Below, one piece after another: positions 1-5,950 of a DNA stretch of 7,083 bases. Positions within the stretch are counted from its first letter, which is position 1. Each line of letters opens with the position of its first letter. The DNA is from Akkermansia muciniphila (GTDB taxonomy: Bacteria > Pseudomonadota > Gammaproteobacteria > Burkholderiales > Burkholderiaceae_C), in contig CALPVM020000123.1 of the NCBI GenBank assembly GCA_943327015.2, forward strand, positions 1 to 7,083, given 5' to 3'. The notes beneath the pieces were generated by a model. The model saw nothing but the letters and a program-made list of their open reading frames with translations. It did not search any database and was not told the DNA's origin. A program made the translations under genes and the position numbers.

Positions 1-126
1 GAAACCGATGACTCCGGAAACCTCTCAAGAAGCAAATTAAACCGTATTGCTACCCCCAAAGAGTTCTCACTTTCAGACGCTCTCAAAACATACGGTTTAG
101 CTGCATCAGCAAACTCTGATTGTTAA
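1..126 (+). CDS. possible 3' end of an unidentified protein gene (5' truncated by window edge)
   Basis: The first reading frame is open from the window edge to a TAA at 124-126, giving a 41-residue tail that ends in ...TYGLAASANSDC. Its stop overlaps the hslO stop on the other strand: both lie in the TTAA at 123-126, so the two genes would meet tail to tail. I do not recognise the family. A random frame stays open this long about one time in seven, so coding status is not secure. Two alternatives exist in the same stretch. The second frame ends at a TAA at 38-40 after a short, plausible-looking tail, and the minus strand also has an open frame toward the window edge. Protein-like composition and the neat stop overlap favour the first frame, but only moderately. 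Confidence 0.4.
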   Translation, partial: ETDDSGNLSRSKLNRIATPKEFSLSDALKTYGLAASANSDC

Positions 127-1112
127 TGACGCAGGCCTACCCCCTCTGTGATTTGCTCGGGCGCCACAAACAACTGCGCCGCATCCACCGCATCAAACCG
201 GTACTGCGCGCCACAAAACTCACAACCCACTTCAATATCACCACGCTCGGCCACAATGCTGTTGGCCTCCTCCTGCCCCAAGCCCACAATCATGCGAGCT
301 ACACGCTCACGGCTGCAATTACAGGCAAAGCGCGGTGCAGCATCGCCCTGCAATGGCTCAAATCGGGTAATAGTTTCCTCCCAAAAAAGTCGACGCAAAA
401 TAGTTTCTACATCGAGCGTGAGCAATTCTTCACGCTTTAAACTTTTTGCCAAAATAGAAATGCGGTTGTAGTGCTCATTCAGGCCAATTTGGTCTTCGTT
501 GTCTTGCGACACCATGCTACCGGCTAAGTTTTTTTCGCCCATAACAGGCAAACGCTGAATCAATAAACCTGCAGCAACAGCACCATCGGCGGCCAAAACC
601 AGCGTTGTATCGAGTTGCTCGCTTTGCAGCATGTAATGCTCCAACACGGCACTTAATTGCTGCAAAGGTTGGCCGCTGTCGTCAAACAACGGCACCACAC
701 CCTGATAAGGCTGCTGACCAGGAAATTTATTGTTAGGGTCGAGCGTAATGGCACAACGCCCTTGGTTGTGCACATTCACCATCTGGCTCAGAGTGGCACT
801 ATCTTTCACATCGGTTTGTAAATTAACCGTGGCACGCAGTGACAAATCAGACTGCACTTCTGCCACTGCCAGCTTAACCGGCCCGTCACCCGCAATTTGC
901 AAAATCAATGCACCATCAAACTTAATGTTGGACTGCATCAACACACCGGCTGCCACCATCTCGCCCAACAGATTTTGCACTGGCTGTGCGTAGGCTCCGG
1001 TAGTGGTGTTAGCAGCACGACGCTGCAAAATTTGGGACCAGGCATCCGTTAGGCGTACCAAAACACCCCTGACAGGCAAGCCTTCAAAAATAAACTTATG
1101 TACTTCAGACAA
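123..1112 (-). CDS. hslO: Hsp33 redox-regulated molecular chaperone (TTG start)
   Basis: Hsp33 is a cytoplasmic holdase that is switched on when oxidants such as peroxide or hypochlorite, combined with unfolding stress, release its zinc. The 329-residue product carries the C-terminal zinc site: Cys264-Asn-Cys266 followed by Cys297-Glu-Phe-Cys300. The 31-residue distance between the two pairs matches that of E. coli Hsp33 (Cys232/234 and 265/268). The N-terminal chaperone domain is recognisable from FEGLPVRGVLVRL (about residues 9-21), FDGALILQIAGDGP (65-78) and YQGVVPLF (136-143). The central linker includes EELLTL. It is longer than the 292-residue E. coli protein, with a tail of about 29 residues after the last cysteine. 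The start is TTG: an in-frame TAG lies six codons upstream, GGAG sits 6 nt before the TTG, and the next methionine (residue 52) is too far inside the domain. It lies 25 bp downstream of the carbonic anhydrase-like gene, probably in one transcript. Confidence 0.97.
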   Translation of the reverse strand: MSEVHKFIFEGLPVRGVLVRLTDAWSQILQRRAANTTTGAYAQPVQNLLGEMVAAGVLMQSNIKFDGALILQIAGDGPVKLAVAEVQSDLSLRATVNLQTDVKDSATLSQMVNVHNQGRCAITLDPNNKFPGQQPYQGVVPLFDDSGQPLQQLSAVLEHYMLQSEQLDTTLVLAADGAVAAGLLIQRLPVMGEKNLAGSMVSQDNEDQIGLNEHYNRISILAKSLKREELLTLDVETILRRLFWEETITRFEPLQGDAAPRFACNCSRERVARMIVGLGQEEANSIVAERGDIEVGCEFCGAQYRFDAVDAAQLFVAPEQITEGVGLRH

Positions 1113-1118
1113 TGAAAA

Positions 1119-1122
1119 CTCC
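1119..1122 (-). promoter_or_regulatory. ribosome binding site supporting the TTG start of hslO
   Basis: On the minus strand the sequence reads CTGGAG, then TTTTCA, then TTG. The GGAG core lies 6 nt before the TTG at 1112-1110. This Shine-Dalgarno match, together with the upstream in-frame TAG at 1130-1128, fixes TTG as the start although no ATG is present nearby. Confidence 0.75.
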
Positions 1123-1137
1123 AGAAACTAAACACAA

Positions 1138-1662
1138 TTAAGCAATTTTTTGCAGTCCCGCTTTAAAACGTTTTGCATTTTCTATGTAATGCAAGGCACT
1201 TAGCTGCAATAGAGCCTGTTGTTGCGCAGAAAGTTCGCGCGCTACCTTGGCGGGGCTGCCAATAATCATGGAACCATCCGGAAACTCTTTACCTTCGGTT
1301 ACTAAAGCACCCGCACCTACAATGCAGTTTTTACCTATTTTGGCACCATTCAGCACCACGGCTCCAATTCCAATGAGCGTTCCATCGCCTATGGTGCAAC
1401 CATGCAAAACGGCCTTGTGGCCCACGGTTACGTTTTCTCCAATGGTCAATGGCATTCCCTTGTCGGCATGCAGCATAGTCATGTCTTGCACATTGGTGCC
1501 CTGGCCTATGCGAATACATTCGGTATCCCCCCTTACCACCACACCAAACCAGATACCAACATTAGCACCTGCTTCAACATCGCCAATAACCTGTGCGCTG
1601 TCAGCCACCCACACGGACTCATGCAGACGCGGAGCTAATGTACCCAATTGATAAACTGCCAT
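1138..1662 (-). CDS. gamma-class carbonic anhydrase family protein (YrdA/CamH-like left-handed beta-helix)
   Basis: The 174-residue product is almost entirely left-handed parallel beta-helix hexapeptide repeats (residues about 12-140) followed by a C-terminal alpha-helix (about 143-172), the usual build of the trimeric gamma carbonic anhydrase family. The three zinc or iron ligands are His65 (TMLHAD), His82 and His87 (GHKAVLHG). The conserved Arg44, Asp46, Gln59 and Asp60 near the active site are also present (VVRGD, NVQD). Members of the YrdA/PaaY/CamH branch lack the acidic loop of the archaeal Cam enzyme, and many show weak or no CO2 hydration, so catalytic activity is unproven. The ATG is preceded by AAGGAA with a 5-nt gap. 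It is the first gene of a probable two-gene unit with hslO and is divergent from the DUF455 gene across only 35 bp. Confidence 0.93.
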   Translation of the reverse strand: MAVYQLGTLAPRLHESVWVADSAQVIGDVEAGANVGIWFGVVVRGDTECIRIGQGTNVQDMTMLHADKGMPLTIGENVTVGHKAVLHGCTIGDGTLIGIGAVVLNGAKIGKNCIVGAGALVTEGKEFPDGSMIIGSPAKVARELSAQQQALLQLSALHYIENAKRFKAGLQKIA

Positions 1663-1682
1663 ACTGTTTCCTTGTTTAAATA

Positions 1683-1712
1683 TTTAGAATTGTAGAGATG
1701 GAACTACGTCAA
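1683..1712 (-). promoter_or_regulatory. candidate sigma70-type promoter for the carbonic anhydrase-like gene and hslO
   Basis: On the minus strand TTGACG (1712-1707, five of six bases of the -35 consensus) is followed after 18 nt by TCTAAA (1688-1683, four of six bases of the -10 consensus). Transcription would begin near 1676, just ahead of the AAGGAA ribosome binding site. The -35 hexamer would lie inside the first codons of the divergent DUF455 gene. A second -10-like hexamer, TACAAT (1694-1689), has no -35 box at a good distance. This is prediction by eye only. Confidence 0.35.
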
Positions 1713-2516
1713 AGCGCACTTAAAGTTTATGAAATATGCAACGCTGTTGAAAAAGCCTTGGCGGTGCACGACTTAGCCCGAAAACTAAGCACGTTAACCA
1801 TTGATTGCACAGCACTTTATAACGCACCCGCATTACCCGGCAGGCCGGTCAAGCCATTTTTAGTTGCACCGCAAAAAGTGCCTCGTCGATCACCTTTTAC
1901 AAAGCTTGGACATTGCGCTTTAATTCACTCCATTGCACACATTGAATTTAATGCCATTGACCTCGCACTTGATGCAGTATGGCGTTTTCCCAATATGCCC
2001 GAAGCGTTTTATCTGGACTGGATGCGGGTAGCCGACGAAGAAGCCAAACATTTTTTAATGCTCCAAAACCATTTAACAAGTCTGGAATGTAGCTACGGTG
2101 ATTTTGCTGCCCACGATGGGCTTTGGACTTTATGCGAAAAAACATCTCATCATATAGTTGAACGCATGGCCTTGATTCCACGGACTTTAGAGGCACGCGG
2201 CTTGGATGCCACACCCGTGATTCAGCAAAAACTAAAAAAAGTGGCGAGCCCTCACGCTTTGGATGCCATCTCTATTTTGGATGTTATTTTGCAAGACGAA
2301 GTAGGCCATGTTGCTATCGGCAACCATTGGTACCACTGGCTTTGTGCAAAAAACGGGCTTGATCCGAACACTTTTGCCACGCAAGCGTCACACAAGTATG
2401 ACGCACCCATACCTAAACCGCCATTTAACCATCAAGCACGCCGGCAAGCAGGATTTACAGAACATGAAATTGAAGCTTTATCAGGCCCGCAAAGCTCAAG
2501 AATAAATACAATCTAG
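1698..2516 (+). CDS. DUF455 family ferritin-like protein, putative di-iron protein
   Basis: The 272-residue protein fits the DUF455 (COG2833) family, whose biochemical role is not established. It opens with the family-typical MELRQSAL and has a basic proline-rich stretch (about residues 48-66). A ferritin-like helical bundle with likely metal ligands follows: His81 and Glu83 (AHIEFNAIDLALD), Glu114/Glu115 and His118 (DEEAKHF), Glu155 (VERMAL), and Glu201 and His204 (DEVGHVAIG). These are the Glu and Glu-x-x-His elements of di-iron bundles, so an oxygen- or peroxide-related oxidase or oxygenase chemistry is inferred. No signal peptide or membrane segment is seen, which suggests a cytoplasmic protein. 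No good Shine-Dalgarno sequence precedes the ATG: TAGAG directly abuts it. The EAL-HDOD gene follows after 41 bp on the same strand and may share its transcript. Confidence 0.9.
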   Translation: MELRQSALKVYEICNAVEKALAVHDLARKLSTLTIDCTALYNAPALPGRPVKPFLVAPQKVPRRSPFTKLGHCALIHSIAHIEFNAIDLALDAVWRFPNMPEAFYLDWMRVADEEAKHFLMLQNHLTSLECSYGDFAAHDGLWTLCEKTSHHIVERMALIPRTLEARGLDATPVIQQKLKKVASPHALDAISILDVILQDEVGHVAIGNHWYHWLCAKNGLDPNTFATQASHKYDAPIPKPPFNHQARRQAGFTEHEIEALSGPQSSRINTI

Positions 2517-2557
2517 GTGTAACAGACTAGAATGTAAAAAAATTACCATATAGAGAC

Positions 2558-3808
2558 ATGGCAGAACCTAGCACTACCCCCACCCCTCCTCCGGAAACTT
2601 TATCCGTGGCAATAGCCAGGCAGGCAATTGTGGATGACACGCGCGCGGTATTTGGTTATGAACTGTTTGACCGCTCGATATTAAATGCACAATACACAGC
2701 ATCCAGTGACGCTAAACTGTTATTTAACGTGCTGTCTTTGCCTGAAAAAACCTCGCTAGCACGCGAAAAAGCCATTTTTATCAATTGCACACTCGATAGC
2801 TTGGCAGGAGGGCATCTCGAGTTGGTTGAGCCCGAATTTGTGGTTCTTGAAATTCCTTCGCTCCCGCCCTCCAAGTTAGATGAAATCGCATCTCGCTTGC
2901 CAGCTTTGCAGGAAATGCAGCAACGGGGTTTCAGACTGGCCTTCGACCATATGATTTTGACCAAAGCCTACGAACCTTGGCTAGGTTTGGCGGCTTTTAT
3001 TAAACTGGACGTTACGCTGTTGCAGCCTACCGACCTTGAAAAATTTATCAAGCTTGCCAAAATAAAGTCTGGCGCGCAGTTAATTGCAGCAAAAGTAGAA
3101 ACCTCCGAGCAATACCTCTTGGTTGCCAAATTGGGTGTACAACTCTTTCAGGGCTACTGGTTTGCCAAACCGGTTCTGATTGATGGGCAAACAATACGCC
3201 CAGCCAAAGCCGCCGTCTTGCAACTCATCAATCTCGTTCGCAAGCAAGCAAGCACCAATGTCATTGAAGAGTTGCTCAAACGCAACCCCACCATATCTTT
3301 CAATTTACTGCGATTTATCAATTCTGCCGGGTTTGGTCTTAGAACAGAAATCACCTCATTCAAAAGCGCAGTCATGATGCTGGGGCTCAAAAAGCTGTTC
3401 AAATGGGCTGCGCTGCTCATGACAACATCTCAAGATGGTGAGCCGTCTTCAGCGCTTGCTGCTACTGCCGTGGTACGTGGCAGGTTAATGGAACTCCTGG
3501 CGTTTGAAGCGGGTCTAAAAGACGAGGTTGACAACGCTTTTGTGGTGGGAGTTTTTTCACTTATCGACTCCATGATGCACATGCCTCTTGCAAGCATCTT
3601 GGACTCCCTTGCACTGCCAGATACGGTAAGCGATGCGCTTATTTCGCGCACAGGGCCACTTGCACCTTATTTGGAACTTGCTTTGGCCTGCGAATCTGGT
3701 GACGATGAATCTTTTGCCAAAGCCTCCAGTGCCCTGGCTCTGAACAGCAATCAGGTCAATATGGCTCACCTAGAAGCCCTAGCCTGGGCAGAAAATTTAT
3801 CGGTGTAA
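2558..3808 (+). CDS. degenerate EAL domain plus HDOD domain signalling protein (YuxH-type)
   Basis: The 416-residue protein has a short proline-rich head (residues 5-14), an EAL-like domain (about 17-215) and an HDOD domain (about 220-400). The EAL part begins ARQAIVDDTRAVFGYELF, where YEL stands for the EAL signature. Asn77, Glu98, Lys149 (FIKLD), Glu181 (AKVE) and Gln198 (FQGYWFAKP) are kept. However, the DDFG-type metal motif reads FDHM at 129-132, so c-di-GMP phosphodiesterase activity is probably lost. The HDOD core is clear: NPTISFNLLRFINSAGFGL (243-261) and AVMMLGLKKLFKWAALL (271-287). Such proteins usually act as signalling scaffolds rather than enzymes. No transmembrane segment is apparent. 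The ribosome binding site is poor (TAGAG 2 nt before the ATG). The gene lies downstream of DUF455 and ends 7 bp from the convergent xerD. Nearness to flhDC is suggestive of, but does not prove, a motility role. Confidence 0.92.
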   Translation: MAEPSTTPTPPPETLSVAIARQAIVDDTRAVFGYELFDRSILNAQYTASSDAKLLFNVLSLPEKTSLAREKAIFINCTLDSLAGGHLELVEPEFVVLEIPSLPPSKLDEIASRLPALQEMQQRGFRLAFDHMILTKAYEPWLGLAAFIKLDVTLLQPTDLEKFIKLAKIKSGAQLIAAKVETSEQYLLVAKLGVQLFQGYWFAKPVLIDGQTIRPAKAAVLQLINLVRKQASTNVIEELLKRNPTISFNLLRFINSAGFGLRTEITSFKSAVMMLGLKKLFKWAALLMTTSQDGEPSSALAATAVVRGRLMELLAFEAGLKDEVDNAFVVGVFSLIDSMMHMPLASILDSLALPDTVSDALISRTGPLAPYLELALACESGDDESFAKASSALALNSNQVNMAHLEALAWAENLSV

Positions 3809-3815
3809 TCTTCGT

Positions 3816-4733
3816 TTAGCCCCTCGGATGGTGCTGTGCATGCAAAGCAGACAAACGTTCACGTGCAATGTGGGTGTAAATGGTGGTAGTTGAAATATCT
3901 GCATGCCCCAGCAACAACTGAACCGCGCGCAAATCGGCGCCGTGGTTCAGCAAGTGGGTGGCAAAAGCATGGCGCAGAGTGTGCGGCGATAAGGGCACCT
4001 TGATGCCCGCCTGAAAAGCATATTTCTTGACGACCAGCCAAAACATCATGCGTGTCATGGCAGAGCCCGCGGTTGAACCACGTGCAGTTACAAACAAATC
4101 GTTATTGTGCTTGCCGGCCAGCAATTCATTTCTGGGGCCATGCCAATACAAACCCAACCAATGACCGGCCACTTGGCCATAAGGCACCAAACGCTCTTTA
4201 GAGCCCTTGCCCATAATGCGTAAAACGTGGTCATTTAAACCCACATTCAAGGTTTTGAGCGTAACCAATTCACTTACACGCAAGCCACTGGCATACATCA
4301 ATTCCAGCATGGCGCGGTCACGCAGTCCGATCGCGTTACTGGTATCGGGGGCGGCTAAAAGAGCCTCTACCTGAGCTTCGGTTAAAGTTTTGGGAACCCG
4401 CAAGGCCTGCTTTGCGGGTTGCAGCTGCAAAGTAGGATCCTGCTGGATTGCACCTTCACGCAAAGCCCAACGAAAATAACGCTTAAACACCGTCAAGCGA
4501 CGGTTTGCGGTTGTTGCTTTGCTATTGCTGTGCCGCTCAGCAAAATAGGCCTGTAGATCATGGTATTGAACCTTATCTAAACTGCGCCCGTTCAGCCACT
4601 GTGCAAACAGCGACAGATCCCTGCGGTAGGCCTGCAGCGTATTCTGCGACAAACCATCCTCCAGCCACAATGCATCCATAAATGCATCAACGGCAGCCTG
4701 GCTTTCATTGCTTAGCTCGGGATGTGTACTCAT
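3816..4733 (-). CDS. xerD: XerD site-specific tyrosine recombinase
   Basis: XerD acts with XerC at the chromosomal dif site, under FtsK control, to resolve chromosome dimers before cell division. The 305-residue product has the SAM-like core-binding domain (about 10-95, with LWLEDGLSQNTLQAYRRDL) and the catalytic domain (about 115-300). The six catalytic residues are Arg152 (ASGLRVSEL), Lys176 (GKGSKERLVP), His251 and Arg254 (HTLRHAFATH), His277 (LLGHADIS) and the nucleophile Tyr286 (IYTH). Spacing between them equals that in E. coli XerD (Arg148, Lys172, His244, Arg247, His270, Tyr279). The C-terminal LHAQHHPRG is also XerD-like, which argues against XerC or a phage integrase. The ATG is preceded by a short CAGG about 4 nt upstream. 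It converges on the EAL-HDOD gene and is divergent from flhD. Confidence 0.96.
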   Translation of the reverse strand: MSTHPELSNESQAAVDAFMDALWLEDGLSQNTLQAYRRDLSLFAQWLNGRSLDKVQYHDLQAYFAERHSNSKATTANRRLTVFKRYFRWALREGAIQQDPTLQLQPAKQALRVPKTLTEAQVEALLAAPDTSNAIGLRDRAMLELMYASGLRVSELVTLKTLNVGLNDHVLRIMGKGSKERLVPYGQVAGHWLGLYWHGPRNELLAGKHNNDLFVTARGSTAGSAMTRMMFWLVVKKYAFQAGIKVPLSPHTLRHAFATHLLNHGADLRAVQLLLGHADISTTTIYTHIARERLSALHAQHHPRG

Positions 4734-4795
4734 AAACCTGCAAAACCCATCTGCATCTCCATTAAAAATCCGAAATCATGCTGCATTCATAGTGC

Positions 4796-4816
4796 TTGTA
4801 AGAATTTACCTTACAA
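4796..4816. repeat. inverted repeat, possible operator, between xerD and flhD
   Basis: TTGTAAG (4796-4802) and CTTACAA (4810-4816) are perfect 7-bp arms around a 7-nt AT-rich centre. Allowing one bulged base, the arms extend by GC on the left (4794-4795) and GC on the right (4818-4819). The spacing suits a dimeric regulator contacting one face of the helix. The right arm also contains the weak minus-strand -35-like TTGTAA for xerD. A 7-bp repeat of this kind is expected a few times by chance in 7 kb, so location is the main argument. Confidence 0.35.
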
Positions 4817-4831
4817 AGCCACGCAAAAACT

Positions 4832-4862
4832 CTGACACAGCAATCATCAAAACGCTTATTTT
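4832..4862 (+). promoter_or_regulatory. weak candidate sigma70 promoter for flhDC
   Basis: CTGACA (4832-4837) matches five of six bases of the -35 consensus. The best -10 downstream is TATTTT (4857-4862, four of six bases) at a long 19-nt spacing. Transcription would begin near 4869, giving a leader of about 90 nt before the flhD ATG. The spacing is not ideal, so this is a low-confidence call. No sigma54 or sigma28 consensus was recognised here. Confidence 0.25.
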
Positions 4863-4943
4863 TATTCTTTGGCTGTGCCTTCAAAATTCATTCCATGGTG
4901 AACGCAAATGAATAGATGCAAATCACCCCCTAAATCAACCACT

Positions 4944-4949
4944 AAGAGG
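4944..4949 (+). promoter_or_regulatory. ribosome binding site fixing the main flhD start
   Basis: AAGAGG lies 9 nt before the ATG at 4959. Together with the alignment of MTNEQILSEIREANL to the N-terminus of enterobacterial FlhD, it supports 4959 rather than the upstream in-frame ATG at 4908. Confidence 0.7.
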
Positions 4950-4958
4950 CAGCACATC

Positions 4959-5285
4959 ATGACCAACGAACAAATTTTGAGCGAAATCCGTGAAGCCAAC
5001 CTGACTTACCTGATGCTGGCACAAAGCCTGATTCGCCAGGACAAAGCCGAAGCGCAGTTCCGTTTGGGCATGTCTGAAGAAGCCGCCAACATGATTGCTG
5101 CCCTCTCCCCTGCACAAGTGCTTAAAATTGCATCCGGCACAATGCTGCTGTGCCGCTTCCGCGTGGATGATGACATTGTTTGGAGCTTGCTGACCAACCA
5201 CAGCACCAACAAGGTGGATAATGACTCCACCACCAAATTGCATGCCAGTATTTTGATGGCCGGCAAATTTGCCGAAACCATGTAA
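4959..5285 (+). CDS. flhD: FlhD, flagellar master transcriptional regulator subunit
   Basis: FlhD joins FlhC in the FlhD4C2 complex, which binds promoters of the early flagellar operons and activates sigma70 transcription. The 108-residue product matches FlhD along its length: ANLTYLMLAQSLIRQDKA (13-30), FRLGMSEEAA (34-43) and LLCRFRVDDD (63-72). Cys65 is at the same position as the E. coli Cys65 that forms the intersubunit disulfide. It is slightly shorter than the 116-residue E. coli protein at the C-terminus. The start at 4959 is chosen because homologous sequence begins there and AAGAGG precedes it. An upstream in-frame ATG at 4908 would add 17 basic residues (MNRCKSPPKSTTKRQHI) not expected in the family. 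flhC follows after 27 bp in the same operon. Confidence 0.95.
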   Translation: MTNEQILSEIREANLTYLMLAQSLIRQDKAEAQFRLGMSEEAANMIAALSPAQVLKIASGTMLLCRFRVDDDIVWSLLTNHSTNKVDNDSTTKLHASILMAGKFAETM

Positions 5286-5312
5286 TTACCACCATAAAAC
5301 AGGAGCGACACC

Positions 5313-5849
5313 ATGGCCAGCAAAAGCGTTTTAAATGATTCCAAACAAGTAGAGCGTGCCGTTGAACTGATTCAACTCGGTGCTCGTTTGCAAGTGCTGG
5401 AATCTGAGACCGATTTGTCTTACGAACGTTTACTGCGCCTTTATAAAGAAGTTACCGGTCGATCACCCAGCAAAGGACAACTGCCTTTTTCTACTGATTG
5501 GTTTTTAACCTGGCAGCCCAATATCCATGCGTCGCTGTTTCAAAACACCTATGAGTACCTGACCAAGGTGAGCGCCATGGACAGCATAGACGCAATTATG
5601 AAGGCCTACCGCCTTTACACCGAGCAGATTGCTGCGTGTGGTGTAGAACCCCTGCTCTCCATTACCCGCGCCTGGCGTTTAGTAAAGTTTATTGACAACC
5701 AAATGCTCTCCATGACCAAGTGCTCTAAATGTGGTGGTCATTTTGTAAGCGAGCCTTATGAAATTTCACGCCATTTTGAGTGCGGCTTGTGCACACCACC
5801 TGCCCGCGCAGGAAAAGGCGCAACCGCCGGTGGCATTCAGTTGCATTAG
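5313..5849 (+). CDS. flhC: FlhC, flagellar master transcriptional regulator subunit (zinc-binding)
   Basis: FlhC is the zinc-containing partner of FlhD and supplies much of the DNA contact in the FlhD4C2 activator. The 178-residue product keeps the four zinc cysteines, Cys137-x2-Cys140 (KCSKCGG) and Cys157-x2-Cys160 (ECGLC), at exactly the E. coli positions. Other family marks are LIQLGARLQVLESETDLSYERLLRLY (20-45), SPSKGQLPFSTDWF (51-64) and the TRAWRLVKF segment (118-126). The tail after Cys160 is glycine- and alanine-rich and ends in GGIQLH. AGGAG (5301-5305) lies 7 nt before the ATG, a strong ribosome binding site compared with several neighbours. It is cotranscribed with flhD. The motA gene starts 101 bp downstream with no terminator hairpin seen between them, so readthrough into motAB is possible. 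Confidence 0.97.
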   Translation: MASKSVLNDSKQVERAVELIQLGARLQVLESETDLSYERLLRLYKEVTGRSPSKGQLPFSTDWFLTWQPNIHASLFQNTYEYLTKVSAMDSIDAIMKAYRLYTEQIAACGVEPLLSITRAWRLVKFIDNQMLSMTKCSKCGGHFVSEPYEISRHFECGLCTPPARAGKGATAGGIQLH

Positions 5850-5950
5850 GGTTTTACTGCTGTTTTTCAATTTACGGCGCTATGATGTTGGTCAAGAACC
5901 TTGTCGCCCAGTAATTTCGGGTATCCATAACGCCCCTTGATCTCAAATTT
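5850..5950 (+). promoter_or_regulatory. flhC-motA intergenic region, with no clear promoter
   Basis: In 101 bp I found no sigma28-like motif (TAAA with GCCGATAA) and no rho-independent terminator. TATGAT (5881-5886) resembles a -10 box but lacks a -35 at a normal distance. A short ORF of ten codons, ATGATGTTG... to TAA, lies at 5882-5914 without a Shine-Dalgarno sequence. The absence of signals fits either cotranscription with flhDC or a divergent flagellar promoter that cannot be recognised by eye. Confidence 0.3.

Larger units (their letters stand above)
4734..4958. promoter_or_regulatory. divergent intergenic regulatory region between xerD and flhD
   Basis: These 225 bp must carry the start signals for xerD (leftward) and for the flagellar master operon flhDC (rightward). 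The region is AT-rich around 4851-4890. It contains an inverted repeat (4796-4816), a weak rightward promoter candidate (4832-4862), mini-ORFs at 4895-4915 and 4916-4933, and an upstream ATG at 4908 in frame with flhD. No GGA trinucleotide occurs between about 4862 and the flhD start, so a classical CsrA site is not apparent there. Its role is inferred from position. Confidence 0.7.

Noticed and set aside
38..99. Perfect 10-bp inverted repeat TAAACCGTAT (38-47) and ATACGGTTTA (90-99), possible terminator or attenuator
   Set aside because: The loop would be 42 nt and no U-run follows on either strand. By rough estimate about one such pair within 100 nt is expected by chance in a window this size.
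148..471. 107-codon and 106-codon plus-strand frames opposite hslO
   Set aside because: They mirror the conserved Hsp33 C-terminal domain including the zinc motif. No family resemblance was recognised.
1247..1651. 134-codon open frame on the plus strand opposite the carbonic anhydrase-like gene
   Set aside because: It is antisense to a clearly recognisable protein, is rich in proline, serine and threonine as expected for a mirror frame, and has no recognisable domain.
3816..4733. Tyrosine recombinase as a sign of an integrated phage or genomic island
   Set aside because: Residue spacing and the C-terminal HHPRG identify housekeeping XerD, and no attachment repeats, tRNA gene or phage genes are present.
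4908..4958. Longer FlhD starting at 4908 as the main product
   Set aside because: The added 17 residues do not resemble FlhD, whose homology begins at the ATG at 4959 with AAGAGG upstream. It is kept only as a minor possibility in the findings.
5893..5903. CAAG-AAC-CTTG hairpin after flhC as a terminator
   Set aside because: The stem has only four base pairs and no T-run follows.
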